From Pararhodobacter aggregans (GTDB lineage Bacteria; Pseudomonadota; Alphaproteobacteria; Rhodobacterales; Rhodobacteraceae): DNA of 64,000 bases. Under the pieces are notes generated by a model. The model was not told the DNA's origin, made no database searches, and saw nothing but the letters and a program-made list of their open reading frames with translations. The DNA is taken from NCBI RefSeq assembly GCF_003075525.1, contig NZ_QDDR01000005.1:124001-188000 (forward strand). The letters run 5' to 3'. Below, in pieces: positions 26,473 to 36,310 of this stretch; the first letter of the stretch is position 1; each line of letters begins with the position of its first letter. Both the position numbers and the translations under genes were made by a program.

Positions 26473-27057
26473 TTGGACAAAATTACGCGCACCGTCCACA
26501 GCAACCTGCACCTCGTGGCGCTCGGCAGCAACGCGACGGAGCGGGAACACTCCAATGCCGAGCTACTTAAGCAAGCTGTCGCCGAGATCAAGGCAGAAGG
26601 TTTGGCGACCCGGCGTCTGAGCCGGCTGTTTTCCACCCCCGCCTTTCCCGAGGGCGCGGGGCCGGATTTCGTGAATGCCGCTCTGGTTGTGGACAGTCCG
26701 CTGCCACCCGAGGGGGTTCTGGCCGTCCTGCACCGGGTCGAGGCGCGGATGGGCCGGGTCCGGCGCGAGCGCTGGGGGCAGCGGGTGATCGACCTCGACC
26801 TGCTGGCCTCGGGCGGGCGGGTGCTGCCCGACGAGGCGGCGCTGCGCGACTGGATGGCGCTGCCGCTGGACGAGCAGATGAAGCGCGCGCCCGACCGGCT
26901 GATCCTGCCGCATCCCCGGATGCACGAGCGCGGATTCGTCCTGGTGCCGCTGGCGGATGTGGCGCCGGACTGGGTCCATCCCTTGACCGGACAGAGCGTT
27001 CAGGCGATGCTGGCGGCGCTCGATCCGGCGGAAATCGCTGCGATCAGGCCGATTTGA
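26473..27057 (+). CDS. folK: 2-amino-4-hydroxy-6-hydroxymethyldihydropteridine pyrophosphokinase
   Basis: The 194-residue enzyme phosphorylates the pterin precursor of folate. It has VALGSN at the N-terminus, the conserved RERWGQRVIDLDLL, and LPHPRMHERGFVLVPLADV. The start is uncertain: TTG at 26473 is used because it gives a short leader before the LHLVALGSN strand, but no strong ribosome-binding site is visible. It is upstream of rpoZ in the folK-rpoZ-relA/spoT order common in this group. Confidence 0.9.
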   Translation: MDKITRTVHSNLHLVALGSNATEREHSNAELLKQAVAEIKAEGLATRRLSRLFSTPAFPEGAGPDFVNAALVVDSPLPPEGVLAVLHRVEARMGRVRRERWGQRVIDLDLLASGGRVLPDEAALRDWMALPLDEQMKRAPDRLILPHPRMHERGFVLVPLADVAPDWVHPLTGQSVQAMLAALDPAEIAAIRPI

Positions 27058-27156
27058 GGGTCAGGGTGGCCGAAACGGGCCGGGCTGCGCTTGTCAAGCC
27101 CGGCAAATGCCGTTACATGCCAAAGGCTGACCCCTCCCATGCAGATGGAGTTCTTG

Positions 27157-27513
27157 ATGGCCCGCGTGACGGTCGAAGATTGCGTTGACAAGGTTCCGAA
27201 CCGGTTCGAGCTGGTGATCCTGGCCGCCCATCGTGCGCGCGAGATCGGGGCTGGTTCGCCGATCAGCATTGATCGCGACAACGACAAGGACCCGGTGGTC
27301 GCCCTGCGCGAGATCGCCGACGAGACTCAGGGCGCCGACCAGCTGCGCGAGCGTCTGATCGAATCGATGCGCACCCAGAACGAAGTCGACATGCCGGAAG
27401 ACGACGACATGGCGATGCGCATGGGCAACCAGGCGGACCGTCCTCAGCTTGACGATCTGACCGAGGAGCAGATGCTGCGGCAACTTGTCGCGGCGCAGAT
27501 CGAGCAAGACTGA
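27157..27513 (+). CDS. rpoZ: DNA-directed RNA polymerase omega subunit
   Basis: The 118-residue protein starts [20 protein letters not shown], followed by AAHRAREI and [13 protein letters not shown], the alphaproteobacterial omega pattern. It stabilises the beta' subunit and contributes to a ppGpp site. GGAG precedes the ATG at 27157. The relA/spoT gene follows 20 bp later, fitting a stringent-response unit. Confidence 0.97.
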   Translation: MARVTVEDCVDKVPNRFELVILAAHRAREIGAGSPISIDRDNDKDPVVALREIADETQGADQLRERLIESMRTQNEVDMPEDDDMAMRMGNQADRPQLDDLTEEQMLRQLVAAQIEQD

Positions 27514-27533
27514 GTTGGCTCGGGCCGGGTCCG

Positions 27534-29723
27534 ATGTTGATCACGCCCGATGACCTGGTTGCGCTGGTCCGCAACTACAACCCGACCTGCGACGAAGCGC
27601 TGATCCGCCGTGCCTGGGAGTACGGCGAATCCATGCATGCCGGGCAGATGCGCCATTCCGGCGAGCCCTATTTCACGCATCCGGTCGCGGTCGCCTCGAT
27701 CCTGACCGAGATGCGGCTCGACGATGCGACCATCGTCACCGCCCTGCTGCACGACACGATCGAAGACACGCGCTCGACCTATGCCGAGGTCGAGCGGATG
27801 TTCGGCCATGACGTCGCCGAACTGGTCGATGGCGTGACCAAGCTGACCAATCTGCAATTGTCGTCGGTCGAGCAGAAGGCGGCGGATGGCAAGGGCAGCG
27901 GCTCCTCGCCCGAGGCCAAGGCCTCGCCCGAGGCCAAGCAGGCCGAGAATTTCCGCAAGCTCCTGATGGCCATGTCCCGCGACCTGCGGGTGATCCTGGT
28001 CAAGCTGGCCGACCGTCTGCACAACATGCGGACCATCCGCTCGATGCGTCCCGACAAGCAGATGCAGAAGGCGCGCGAGACGATGGAGATCTTCGCGCCC
28101 CTCGCCGGCCGGATGGGCATGCAATGGATGCGCGAGGAGCTGGAGGATCTGGCCTTCCGCGTCATCAATCCCGAGGCCCGCAACTCGATCCTGCGCCGCT
28201 TCATCACGCTGCAGCGCGAATCGGGCGACGTGATCGCCCGGATCACCGCCGATATCCGTTTCGAGCTGGAAAAGGCCAATCTGGACGGCACCGTCTATGG
28301 CCGGGCGAAAAAGCCCTATTCCGTCTGGCGCAAGATGCAGGAGAAGGATCTGGCGTTCAGCCGCCTCTCCGACATCTACGGCTTCCGCATCATCGTCGAT
28401 GACGTGTCCGAATGCTATCAGGCGCTGGGCCTGATCCATCAGCGCTGGCGGGCGGTGCCGGGGCGGTTCAAGGATTACATCAGCCAGCCGAAATCGAACG
28501 GCTACCGCTCGATCCACACCACGGTCTCGGGCCGTGACGGCAAGCGGGTCGAGGTGCAGATCCGCACGCGCGAGATGCACGAGGTCGCCGAGGCCGGTGT
28601 CGCCGCGCATTGGTCCTACAAGGACGGGATGCGGGCGGTGAACCCCTTCGCCATCGACCCGGCCAAGTGGATCGAGAGCCTGACGCAGCGGCTGGATGTC
28701 GACAAGGACGAGGATCACGACGAATTCCTCGAACACGTCAAGCTGGAGATGTACGCCGATCAGGTGTTCTGTTTCACGCCCAAGGGCGACGTGATCCAGC
28801 TGCCCAAAGGCGCGACGCCCCTCGATTTCGCCTATGCGATCCATACCCGGATCGGCAATGCCACCGTCTCGGCCAAGGTGGATGGGCTGCGCGTGCCGCT
28901 CTGGACCCGGCTGCGCAACGGTCAGCAGGTGGAGATCATCACCGCCGACGGCCAGCGCCCGCAGACCATGTGGATCGAGCTGGTGCATACCGGCCGGGCC
29001 AAGGCGGCGATCCGGCGGTCCCTGCGCGAGGAGGACCGCGAGCGGTTCGTGCGGCTGGGGCGCGAGCTGTGCCGCGTGGCCTTCGACAAGGTGGGCCGCC
29101 GGGTGACCGACAAGGCGCTGGACACCGCGGCAAAGACCCTCAGGCTGAAGGGCGCAAGCGATCTGCTGGCGCGCATCGGCTCCGAGGAGATCAGCGCCCG
29201 GGCGGTGGTGGCGCAGCTTTACCCCGAGACCTCGACCATGGCCGAGGTGGAGGTGGACGCGAGCCACCCGGTGATGGGTCTGGACAAGGACATCCCGTTC
29301 CGCCGGGCCAGTTGCTGCCAGCCGCTGCCGGGCGAGCGCATGGTCGGCATCACCTATCGCGGGCGGGGCGTCTTTGCCCATGCCATCGATTGCCCGGTCC
29401 TGGCCGATCTGGACAACCAGCCCGAGCGCTGGGTCGATCTGCGCTGGCTCGAGGGCAAGCACGCGGCGGTCAACAAGGTCACGCTGGAGATGACGATCTC
29501 GAACAGCGCGGGGGTGTTGGGGCGCTGCTGCACGCTGATCGGCGAGCAGGGGGCGAATATCTCGAATCTGGTGTTCAAGGACCCCAAGCCCGACTTTTTC
29601 CTCATTGCGGTCGAAATCGAGGTATCGGATGCCGAGCACTTGCACCGTATCCTGACCGTCCTATCGGCCGAAACCGACGTGGCCCAGGTCACCAGGATTC
29701 GCGACCTTAGCCTGAAGCCCTGA
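27534..29723 (+). CDS. spoT: bifunctional (p)ppGpp synthetase/hydrolase
   Basis: The 729-residue protein makes and degrades (p)ppGpp. The HD hydrolase domain is intact (FTHPVAVASIL, LLHDTIEDT, VKLADRLHNMRT). The synthetase domain has GRAKKPYSVWRKMQ, GRFKDYISQPKSNGYRSIHT and VQIRTREMHEVAE. TGS (CFTPKGDVIQLPKGATPLDF) and C-terminal ACT regions follow. A loop in the HD domain has a repeated SPEAK/ASPEAK motif. Such Rsh proteins are the sole long (p)ppGpp enzyme in many alphaproteobacteria. Confidence 0.96.
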   Translation: MLITPDDLVALVRNYNPTCDEALIRRAWEYGESMHAGQMRHSGEPYFTHPVAVASILTEMRLDDATIVTALLHDTIEDTRSTYAEVERMFGHDVAELVDGVTKLTNLQLSSVEQKAADGKGSGSSPEAKASPEAKQAENFRKLLMAMSRDLRVILVKLADRLHNMRTIRSMRPDKQMQKARETMEIFAPLAGRMGMQWMREELEDLAFRVINPEARNSILRRFITLQRESGDVIARITADIRFELEKANLDGTVYGRAKKPYSVWRKMQEKDLAFSRLSDIYGFRIIVDDVSECYQALGLIHQRWRAVPGRFKDYISQPKSNGYRSIHTTVSGRDGKRVEVQIRTREMHEVAEAGVAAHWSYKDGMRAVNPFAIDPAKWIESLTQRLDVDKDEDHDEFLEHVKLEMYADQVFCFTPKGDVIQLPKGATPLDFAYAIHTRIGNATVSAKVDGLRVPLWTRLRNGQQVEIITADGQRPQTMWIELVHTGRAKAAIRRSLREEDRERFVRLGRELCRVAFDKVGRRVTDKALDTAAKTLRLKGASDLLARIGSEEISARAVVAQLYPETSTMAEVEVDASHPVMGLDKDIPFRRASCCQPLPGERMVGITYRGRGVFAHAIDCPVLADLDNQPERWVDLRWLEGKHAAVNKVTLEMTISNSAGVLGRCCTLIGEQGANISNLVFKDPKPDFFLIAVEIEVSDAEHLHRILTVLSAETDVAQVTRIRDLSLKP

Positions 29724-29753
29724 CCGGGGCCCCCTGAACACGGACCGCCGCGC

Positions 29754-30401
29754 GTGATCTTCAAGCGCCGAAATCCCAGACCGCTGTTGCGGGCCATCGG
29801 CGAGTTCTTCTGGCCCCGCGGCGGCTGGCGCAGGGCGGCAACCTATGTGCTGCACCGGATGCGGCGGTTGCCCGACAGTCCCGAGCGGATCTGCATCGGC
29901 ATCGCCGCCGGGCTCTATGTCTCGTTCCTGCCGCTCTATGGGCTGCATTTCCTGACCGCAGCGCTGGTCGCCTGGATCTTTCGCGGCAATATCCTGGCGG
30001 CGCTGCTGGGCACCTTCTATGGCAATCCGCTGACCTTTCCGCTGATGGCGGCGGGGGGGATGGAGCTGGGCAGCTGGCTTCTGGGGACCGAGGTGCGGGT
30101 CTCGGTCACGCGGATCGTCGGTGTCGTCGGCCGCGCGGGCAGCGAGCTGATGCACAACCTCGTCAGCGTCTTCACCGGCGAGACGGCGCAATGGGACCGG
30201 CTGATCGGTTTCTATTCCAACGTCTACCTGCCCTATATGGTGGGCGGGCTGCTTCTGGGCTTGCCCTTTGCGGTGGCTGCGTATTTCGTGCATCTGCCCT
30301 TGGTGCGCGCCTATCAGCGCAGCCGTGCCAAGCGGTTGAAGGCGCGGTTCGAGGCCGCGCGGCAGCGCCAGCGGGCGCTCGAAGCCGGAGACGAGACATG
30401 A
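29754..30401 (+). CDS. DUF2062 family membrane protein
   Basis: The 215-residue protein has the signature [20 protein letters not shown] and [20 protein letters not shown], then two further membrane segments and a basic C-terminal tail. Function is unknown. It begins with GTG 30 bp after spoT and overlaps pdxJ by ATGA, so it is part of that operon. Confidence 0.85.
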   Translation: MIFKRRNPRPLLRAIGEFFWPRGGWRRAATYVLHRMRRLPDSPERICIGIAAGLYVSFLPLYGLHFLTAALVAWIFRGNILAALLGTFYGNPLTFPLMAAGGMELGSWLLGTEVRVSVTRIVGVVGRAGSELMHNLVSVFTGETAQWDRLIGFYSNVYLPYMVGGLLLGLPFAVAAYFVHLPLVRAYQRSRAKRLKARFEAARQRQRALEAGDET

Positions 30402-31144
30402 CCAAGGCCCCCCTGCGTCTGGGTGTGAACATCGACCATGTGGCGACGCTGCGCAACGCGCGCGGCTCGGCCTATCCCGACCCGGTGCGGGCCGCGCTTC
30501 TGGCCGAAGAGGCCGGGGCGGATGGCATCACCGCGCATCTGCGCGAAGACCGCCGCCACATCCGCGACGCCGATATCGAGGCGCTGATGGCGGCGCTGCG
30601 CGTGCCCCTCAATTTCGAGATGGCGGCCACGGCCGAGATGCAGGCGATCGCGCTGCGCCACCGGCCGCATGCCGTTTGTCTCGTGCCGGAAAAGCGCGAG
30701 GAGCGGACCACCGAGGGCGGGCTTGACGTCGCCGGGGATACCGGGCGTCTGGCCGATTTCATCGCGCCCCTGTCCGAGGCCGGTTGCCGGGTCTCGCTGT
30801 TCATCGGCCATGATCCCCGTCAGATCGAGGCGGCGGTGCAGGTCCGCGCCCCGGTGATCGAACTACACACCGGCGCCTATTGCGACCTGGTGGCCGAGGG
30901 CCGGGCCGAGGATGCGGCGCTGGAACTGGCGGCGCTGATGTCGGGCGCGCGCTTCGCGGCCTCGCTGGGGCTCGAGGTTCACGCGGGCCACGGGCTGAGC
31001 TTCGCCACCGTCTCACCCTTCGCGGCGACGGCGGAAATCCGCGAGCTGAACATCGGCCATTTCCTGATTTCCGAGGCGGTGTTTCTGGGCCTCGACCCGG
31101 CGATCCGCGAGATGCGGCGGCTGATGGACGCGGCGCGGGGCTGA
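30398..31144 (+). CDS. pdxJ: pyridoxine 5'-phosphate synthase
   Basis: The 248-residue TIM-barrel enzyme condenses 1-deoxyxylulose 5-phosphate with 3-amino-2-oxopropyl phosphate to give pyridoxine phosphate. [48 protein letters not shown] and LEVHAGHGL are all present. In many relatives acpS follows pdxJ immediately; here it lies 2.7 kb away on the opposite strand. Confidence 0.96.
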   Translation: MTKAPLRLGVNIDHVATLRNARGSAYPDPVRAALLAEEAGADGITAHLREDRRHIRDADIEALMAALRVPLNFEMAATAEMQAIALRHRPHAVCLVPEKREERTTEGGLDVAGDTGRLADFIAPLSEAGCRVSLFIGHDPRQIEAAVQVRAPVIELHTGAYCDLVAEGRAEDAALELAALMSGARFAASLGLEVHAGHGLSFATVSPFAATAEIRELNIGHFLISEAVFLGLDPAIREMRRLMDAARG

Positions 31145-31388
31145 GCCCCGCCCGTCCAGGCGTTGCCCGGCGCCCGGCATCCGCCGGCGATGCGGGGCCG
31201 AGGAGGCGTCGCGCTGCGGTTGCGAGACTGGCATTAGACCTTGTCGTGCAGTATGGATCAGGGCGGTACCTGGCGCGAGCGCTCCGGGCGGTCCGCGCCG
31301 ATTGTCCGGCATGTGCGGTCGTCCGGCCCAGTGTCCGTTCGGGGTATTGCCTTTGAACGGCAGCTCTCTCGCCAGGGGTTGCTAACCT

Positions 31389-33404
31389 GTGGTCGCTTCG
31401 TTCGGTATCTGCGGCGAAGGGATCGCTCGTAACATATTGGAACACCGATTGACGCCCACATACGTTAAGACGCTGGCAGCCCTGGACCGGCGCGCAAAAG
31501 TGGCCCTTCAGCTTCTGTGGGATGCGGCCCTCATCGTCGCCTCGTTCATCATGGCGATGTTTCTTCGATTGGAGAGCCTGACCTTCATGGGCCGGCCCGC
31601 GGTCTGGGTCGCGCTCTTGGTGGCGGTGATCGCGACGCTGCTGGCCTTCCGCTGGCTGGGGCTCTACCGCTCGCTGGTCAGATTCATCACCGGCAAGATC
31701 CTGGTCACCGTCGGCAAGGGGGCCGTCGTCTCGGCGCTGGCGCTGGCGCTGGCCGATCTGGCCCTCGGCGCGGGCATTCCCCGGTCCGTCCCCGTAATCA
31801 CGCTGATGTTCGTGTTCCTGTCGGTGGGCGGATCGCGCTTCGTCGCGCGGGCCTATTTCCGCAGCCCGCGGACGGTGAACAAGCGGCCGGTCATCATCTA
31901 CGGCGCCGGTGAAGCGGGACTTCAGACCCTCAACGCCCTGTTCCACGGGCGCGAATACGCGCCGGTCGCGCTGGTCGACGATGATCCCAGCATCCAGAAC
32001 ATGACGGTCGGGGGGTTCAATGTCTTCCCGTCTGACCAGATCCCGGCGCTGATGAAGGAAACCGGCGCCCAGGTCGTGCTTCTGGCCATTCCCAGCATGG
32101 GCCGCGTGCGCCGCCGCGAGATCGTCGGCGCGCTGGAGGACCTGCAGCTGGAGATCAAGACGATCCCCGGCATGTCGGACATCATCAGCGGCAAGGCCAA
32201 GATCTCGGAATTGCGGACGGTCTCGGCCGAGGACCTGCTGGGGCGTGATCCCGTCGCCCCCGATCCCGAGCTTCTGAGCCGCAACATCACCGGGCGGGTG
32301 GTCATGGTTTCGGGCGCGGGGGGCTCGATCGGCAGCGAACTCTGCCGCCAGATCCTGAGCCAGCGGCCCTCGGTGCTGGTGCTCTACGAGATGTCCGAAT
32401 TCGCGCTCTATGCGATCGAGGCCGAATTGGCGGAAACCTCGAAGCGGCTGGGATACGAGACGCGGATCGAGCCGATCCTGGGCTCGGTCCAGCACAGCCG
32501 CCGGCTCGAGATGGCGATCAGGGCGTTCAAGGTCCAGACCATCTATCACGCGGCCGCCTACAAGCATGTGCCCCTGGTCGAGGAGAACGTGGTCGAGGGC
32601 ATCCGCAACAATGTCTTCGGCACGCTGGCCATCACCGCCGCCGCCAAGAAATGCGGGGTCGAGAATTTCATCCTGATCTCGACCGACAAGGCGGTGCGGC
32701 CCACCAATGTGATGGGCGCCACCAAGCGCATCGCCGAGCTGATCTGCCAGGCCGAGGCGCACGCGCCCTCGGGCACGGTCTTTTCCATGGTCCGTTTCGG
32801 CAATGTGCTGGGCTCCTCGGGCTCGGTCATTCCGCGTTTTCGGGCCCAGATCGAAAGCGGCGGGCCGGTCACGGTCACCCACAAGGACATCAACCGCTAT
32901 TTCATGACCATCCCCGAGGCCGCGCAGCTGGTCATTCAGGCCGGCGCGCTGGGGCAGGGGGGCGATGTCTTCGTGCTGGACATGGGCGAGCCGGTCAAGA
33001 TCATCGACCTTGCCTTCAGCATGGTGAAGCTGCACGGGCTGACCCCCTATCTGGTCGATCACCCCGATCAGTTCCTGCCGGAGAAGGGCGATATTCCGGT
33101 CTGCGTGACCGGGTTGCGCAAGGGCGAGAAACTCTATGAAGAGCTGTTGATCGGCAACAATCCGGCGCCGACCACCCATCCGCGGATCATGACCGCCTCG
33201 GAAGTCGCGCTGCCCAGCGCGGCCCTGTCCGAGGCGCTGGACCGGCTGTTCAAGGCCTGCGAGGCGTTCGACCTGCCGACGATCCTGGCCATGCTGCACG
33301 AACTGCCGCTGGAATATTCGCCGCTCAACACCGACGTCTCGGACCGGCTCTGGGGCGCCGAGCAGGGATCCGAGGCCCTGATCCAGGCGAGCCCGCGGCC
33401 ATGA
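31389..33404 (+). CDS. membrane-anchored nucleoside-diphosphate-sugar 4,6-dehydratase (CapD/WbpM/PglF type)
   Basis: The 671-residue protein has about four N-terminal helices (residues 40-150), a CoA-binding-like Rossmann domain (VIIYGAGEAGLQTLNAL), and a dehydratase domain. The latter has VVMVSGAGGSIGSELCRQI, FILISTDKAVRPTNVMGATK and GMGNVLGSSGS-like MVRFGNVLGSSGS. In CapD/PglF enzymes a TDKA...K arrangement replaces the usual Tyr-x3-Lys. It probably converts UDP-GlcNAc to a 4-keto-6-deoxy sugar for surface glycans. The GTG at 31389 is tentative; TTG codons at 31437 and 31449 are alternatives. Confidence 0.88.
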   Translation: MVASFGICGEGIARNILEHRLTPTYVKTLAALDRRAKVALQLLWDAALIVASFIMAMFLRLESLTFMGRPAVWVALLVAVIATLLAFRWLGLYRSLVRFITGKILVTVGKGAVVSALALALADLALGAGIPRSVPVITLMFVFLSVGGSRFVARAYFRSPRTVNKRPVIIYGAGEAGLQTLNALFHGREYAPVALVDDDPSIQNMTVGGFNVFPSDQIPALMKETGAQVVLLAIPSMGRVRRREIVGALEDLQLEIKTIPGMSDIISGKAKISELRTVSAEDLLGRDPVAPDPELLSRNITGRVVMVSGAGGSIGSELCRQILSQRPSVLVLYEMSEFALYAIEAELAETSKRLGYETRIEPILGSVQHSRRLEMAIRAFKVQTIYHAAAYKHVPLVEENVVEGIRNNVFGTLAITAAAKKCGVENFILISTDKAVRPTNVMGATKRIAELICQAEAHAPSGTVFSMVRFGNVLGSSGSVIPRFRAQIESGGPVTVTHKDINRYFMTIPEAAQLVIQAGALGQGGDVFVLDMGEPVKIIDLAFSMVKLHGLTPYLVDHPDQFLPEKGDIPVCVTGLRKGEKLYEELLIGNNPAPTTHPRIMTASEVALPSAALSEALDRLFKACEAFDLPTILAMLHELPLEYSPLNTDVSDRLWGAEQGSEALIQASPRP

Positions 33405-33889
33405 GCCAGCCCGAGGAGCGACAAGGCGGGCTTCGCCGCGCCTTGTTCAGCCGTCTGATGCACGGCTACTTCCTGATGAGCCGGAGCCTGACCATCGGCG
33501 TGCGGGCAATGGTGCGGTCGGCGGATGGGAAGTTCCTGCTGGTGCGCCACACCTATACGCCCGGATGGCATTTCCCCGGTGGCGGTGTCGAAAAGGGCCA
33601 GACGACCGAGACCGCCCTGCGGCGGGAATTGCTGCAGGAGACGGATCTGGAACTGATCGGCCGTCCGGTGCTGCACGGCGTCTTCTACAACGGCAAGGTC
33701 AGCAAGCGCGACCACGTCCTGGCCTATCTGTGCGAGGTCAGCGGCCGGGTGCCGGGCAAGCCCGCCAGCGTCGAGATCGCCGAGATCGGTTATTTCGGTC
33801 TCGAGGATCTGCCGCAGGATACCGATCCCGGCACCGAGCGCCGGATGCGGGAGGTCGTCGAGGGGCTGGGGCAAAGCGCCTGCTGGTAG
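33401..33889 (+). CDS. NUDIX hydrolase
   Basis: The 162-residue protein has a Nudix box GGGVEKGQTTETALRRELLQET, split here as GGGVEKGQ and RRELLQET. The first Glu of the canonical EExGU ending is Gln and the Gly is Asp, so metal binding may be weaker or altered. It overlaps the dehydratase gene by ATGA and may clear a nucleotide sugar or a nucleotide by-product. The substrate is unknown. Confidence 0.82.
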   Translation: MSQPEERQGGLRRALFSRLMHGYFLMSRSLTIGVRAMVRSADGKFLLVRHTYTPGWHFPGGGVEKGQTTETALRRELLQETDLELIGRPVLHGVFYNGKVSKRDHVLAYLCEVSGRVPGKPASVEIAEIGYFGLEDLPQDTDPGTERRMREVVEGLGQSACW

Positions 33890-33892
33890 CGC

Positions 33893-34294
33893 TCAGGCCA
33901 GCGGGCGGGCCTCGATCACCACGAAGGCCTGCGCCCAGGGATGGTCGTCGGTGAGCGAGACATGCACCACGGCCTCGTGCCCGGGCGGCGTCATCGTCGC
34001 CAGCCTCTCGGCCGCCCAGCCGGTCAGCACCATGGTCGGCTGACCGCCCCGGCGGTTCACCACGCCCATGTCCTTCCACGAGATGCCCATGGCAAGGCCG
34101 GTTCCCAGCGCCTTGGAACAGGCCTCTTTCGCGGCCCAGCGTTTGGCGAGCGTCCCGGCCTCGTCCCTGCGGCGGGCGGCCTTGGCCAGTTCCAGATCGG
34201 TGAAGACCCGCCGCCGGAAGCGGTCGCCGAAGCGGTCGAGCGTGCCCTGGATCCGGTCGATATTGGCCAGATCCGTCCCGATGCCCAGAATCAC
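33893..34294 (-). CDS. acpS: holo-[acyl-carrier-protein] synthase
   Basis: The 133-residue enzyme adds 4'-phosphopantetheine to acyl carrier protein. [14 protein letters not shown] carries the metal-binding Asp, and [16 protein letters not shown] has the conserved Glu and Lys. The C-terminus [18 protein letters not shown] is typical. It converges on the NUDIX gene with only 3 bp between stops. Confidence 0.95.
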   Translation of the reverse strand: MILGIGTDLANIDRIQGTLDRFGDRFRRRVFTDLELAKAARRRDEAGTLAKRWAAKEACSKALGTGLAMGISWKDMGVVNRRGGQPTMVLTGWAAERLATMTPPGHEAVVHVSLTDDHPWAQAFVVIEARPLA

Positions 34295-34318
34295 GCCCCG
34301 TTCCTCACCCTGCTGTCC

Positions 34319-34777
34319 TCATTCCGCCGTCACGGCGCCGCTCGCCTGATTGATGCGGATTTCCATCCGCTCCTCGATCGGCTGGGCGCCGTTCTCGACC
34401 CCCTGATGCCAGTGATAGACCGGCAAGGACAGCAGCAATCCGCGCGCCGGATCGTAGCTGGCGGTCAGGCGCGGGATGTCCACGGCATAGAATCCCTGAC
34501 CCGGCGAGGCCGAGGCGACATGGCATTGCCGATAGACCGGCCCGTCCGAGCCATTGCCCGAGGGCGACAGGATCAGCAGATGCGAGGCGCAGCACACCGG
34601 TTCGCCGCCGGTATCCAGCCGCGCCACCCGGATCGCGCCGTTGGCGAAGGTGCGGGTGCTGATCTCCCAGGGTTCGGCGATATTGGCCGGGTTCGCAACC
34701 CAGTCGCATTCGGTGATGACCTGCGCCTGGGTCGAGGCGGCCAGCAGGGAAAAGGCGGCGGCAAGAACGGCTTTCAT
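34319..34777 (-). CDS. exported hypothetical protein, 152 aa
   Basis: A signal peptide (KAVLAAAFSLLAASTQAQ) is followed by about 130 residues rich in beta-type sequence with four Cys (ECDW, two in PVCCASH, RQCHV) that could form two disulphides in the periplasm. No family is recognised. The start at 34777 is fixed by the signal peptide. It lies 24 bp upstream of acpS on the same strand. Confidence 0.65.
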   Translation of the reverse strand: MKAVLAAAFSLLAASTQAQVITECDWVANPANIAEPWEISTRTFANGAIRVARLDTGGEPVCCASHLLILSPSGNGSDGPVYRQCHVASASPGQGFYAVDIPRLTASYDPARGLLLSLPVYHWHQGVENGAQPIEERMEIRINQASGAVTAE

Positions 34778-34853
34778 GGCAAACTCCGGTTCTGAAAGCC
34801 CCATCATCCCCGATGCAGCGGTCCCGGGCAACGCCCCGCGCGAAGACGTGAGG

Positions 34854-35477
34854 TCAGGTGAGCCGGGCGGTCAGGATCTTGAAAGCGGCAAAGCCGAACA
34901 GCACCGCGAAGGCCGCGTCGAACCAGCGCCGGGCCCGCAGATAGGCGCGGGCGACGGGGCGGGCGGAAAAGGCCAGCGCCATGGCGGTGAAGGTCAGGAC
35001 CGAGGTGGCGAGGCACGACAGCCCCACCTGCCAGAGGACCGAGGCAGGCGCCCCAGGCGGCACCGCCACGGCAAAGACCGCGCCCCAGAACAGCACCGCC
35101 TTGGGGTTGGTCAGGTGGATGAGCGCGCCGCGGGCCCAGGCGTGGCGCAGGCTCTCGGCCCCCGCGTCGCGGGCCGCGGCCGCGCCGGGGCGCAGCGCCG
35201 AGCGGGCCGATTTCCACGCCAGGAAGGCCAGATAGCCCGCCCCCGCATAGCGCAGCGCCTCCAGCGCCCAGGCGTGGCTCATCATCGCCGCGCCCAGCCC
35301 CATGCCGGCGACCAGCGCCCAGCAGGCAGAGCCTGCGACAACGCCCAGCGCCACCGCCAGCCCGCGCGCGCGTCCGGCGCCCATCGCCGTGCCGGTGATG
35401 GCCAGCGTGGCGGGACCGGGCGAGGAAATGGCGATCACCCAGGCGATGAGGATCGGGATCAGGTCGGACAGCGGCAT
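34854..35477 (-). CDS. LysE/RhtB-family exporter
   Basis: The 207-residue, six-helix protein has the family start LIPILIAWVIAISSPGPATL and the IHLTNPKAVLFWGAVFAVAV block. It probably exports an amino acid or derivative. It lies downstream of a distantly similar membrane gene (35547-36134), 69 bp apart. Confidence 0.88.
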   Translation of the reverse strand: MPLSDLIPILIAWVIAISSPGPATLAITGTAMGAGRARGLAVALGVVAGSACWALVAGMGLGAAMMSHAWALEALRYAGAGYLAFLAWKSARSALRPGAAAARDAGAESLRHAWARGALIHLTNPKAVLFWGAVFAVAVPPGAPASVLWQVGLSCLATSVLTFTAMALAFSARPVARAYLRARRWFDAAFAVLFGFAAFKILTARLT

Positions 35478-35546
35478 GGCGGGCTCCGGGGCAGGTCGGG
35501 GCCGAGAGTACCGGGCCGCGGGCGCGGTGCAAGCGGCAAGTGGCGC

Positions 35547-36134
35547 TCAGGCCAGCCTCAGAAGGGCGATGAGGGCGCCCAGCAGGTAAAGCCCGGCCAG
35601 CACGCTCTGCAGAATCCGGGCGTGGCTTGCATAGGCGGCGCGGGGGCGGGGGCGCGACAGGCCGTAGGCGAGCGCGGCGTAAAGGGCGGCGACCAGCGCC
35701 AGCCCGGGCAGCGCGCTCCAGCCCAGATCGGCGATCTGCCCCGGCTCGCTGGCCCAGCGCAGGGCGACGCCGGGCTGCGTGCCATGCACGAGCGCGGCGA
35801 GGCCGATGGCCACGGCTGCCGATCCCGGCCCCTGCGCGGCCCGGCCCAACGCGGCCCGCGCCGCGGCCCCGGCCAGCCCCAGCAGGACCAGCGCCGAAAG
35901 CGCGGTCAGCCAGCGGCCGCCCGGGACGCCGCCCGCCAATCCCGACCAGCCCAGCAGGGTCCAGCCCAGCACCGCCAGCACCACCCCGGCGGCGGCGGCC
36001 AGACCCCGGGCCAGCCCGCCCCCGGCGGCGCTGGCCGCGACCAGCAGGGCGGCGGGCCAGGGCGAGGCGATCAGCAGCGTCCGCACCAGCAGGATCAGGA
36101 TCAGCACCAGCGACAGTTCCGAACCGGTCATCAT
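35547..36134 (-). CDS. integral membrane protein, divergent LysE-like
   Basis: The 195-residue protein has about six helices, with very high Ala/Gly/Leu content. The spacing of its segments (WPAALLVAASAAGGGLARGL near the start, GYL-type ending) resembles LysE exporters, but the family's NPK motif is absent. The start is taken at 36134 (MMTGSELS), since upstream sequence is not protein-like. Function unknown. Confidence 0.6.
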   Translation of the reverse strand: MMTGSELSLVLILILLVRTLLIASPWPAALLVAASAAGGGLARGLAAAAGVVLAVLGWTLLGWSGLAGGVPGGRWLTALSALVLLGLAGAAARAALGRAAQGPGSAAVAIGLAALVHGTQPGVALRWASEPGQIADLGWSALPGLALVAALYAALAYGLSRPRPRAAYASHARILQSVLAGLYLLGALIALLRLA

Positions 36135-36310
36135 CGCGCAGCCCTCCTCCGGGGATGGCCCGGGCCCGTGCCATGATCCCCGGAACCCGGACTTTGTCGA
36201 GGGGCGATGCCGGGCCGGGCCTTCACAGAAGGTGAACGCGCCGCGCGGTGGCTTCGCGGTCGTTAAGGATGGCGTCGCTATCACTCCGGGGCAAATCGCG
36301 AGGAGCCCCG

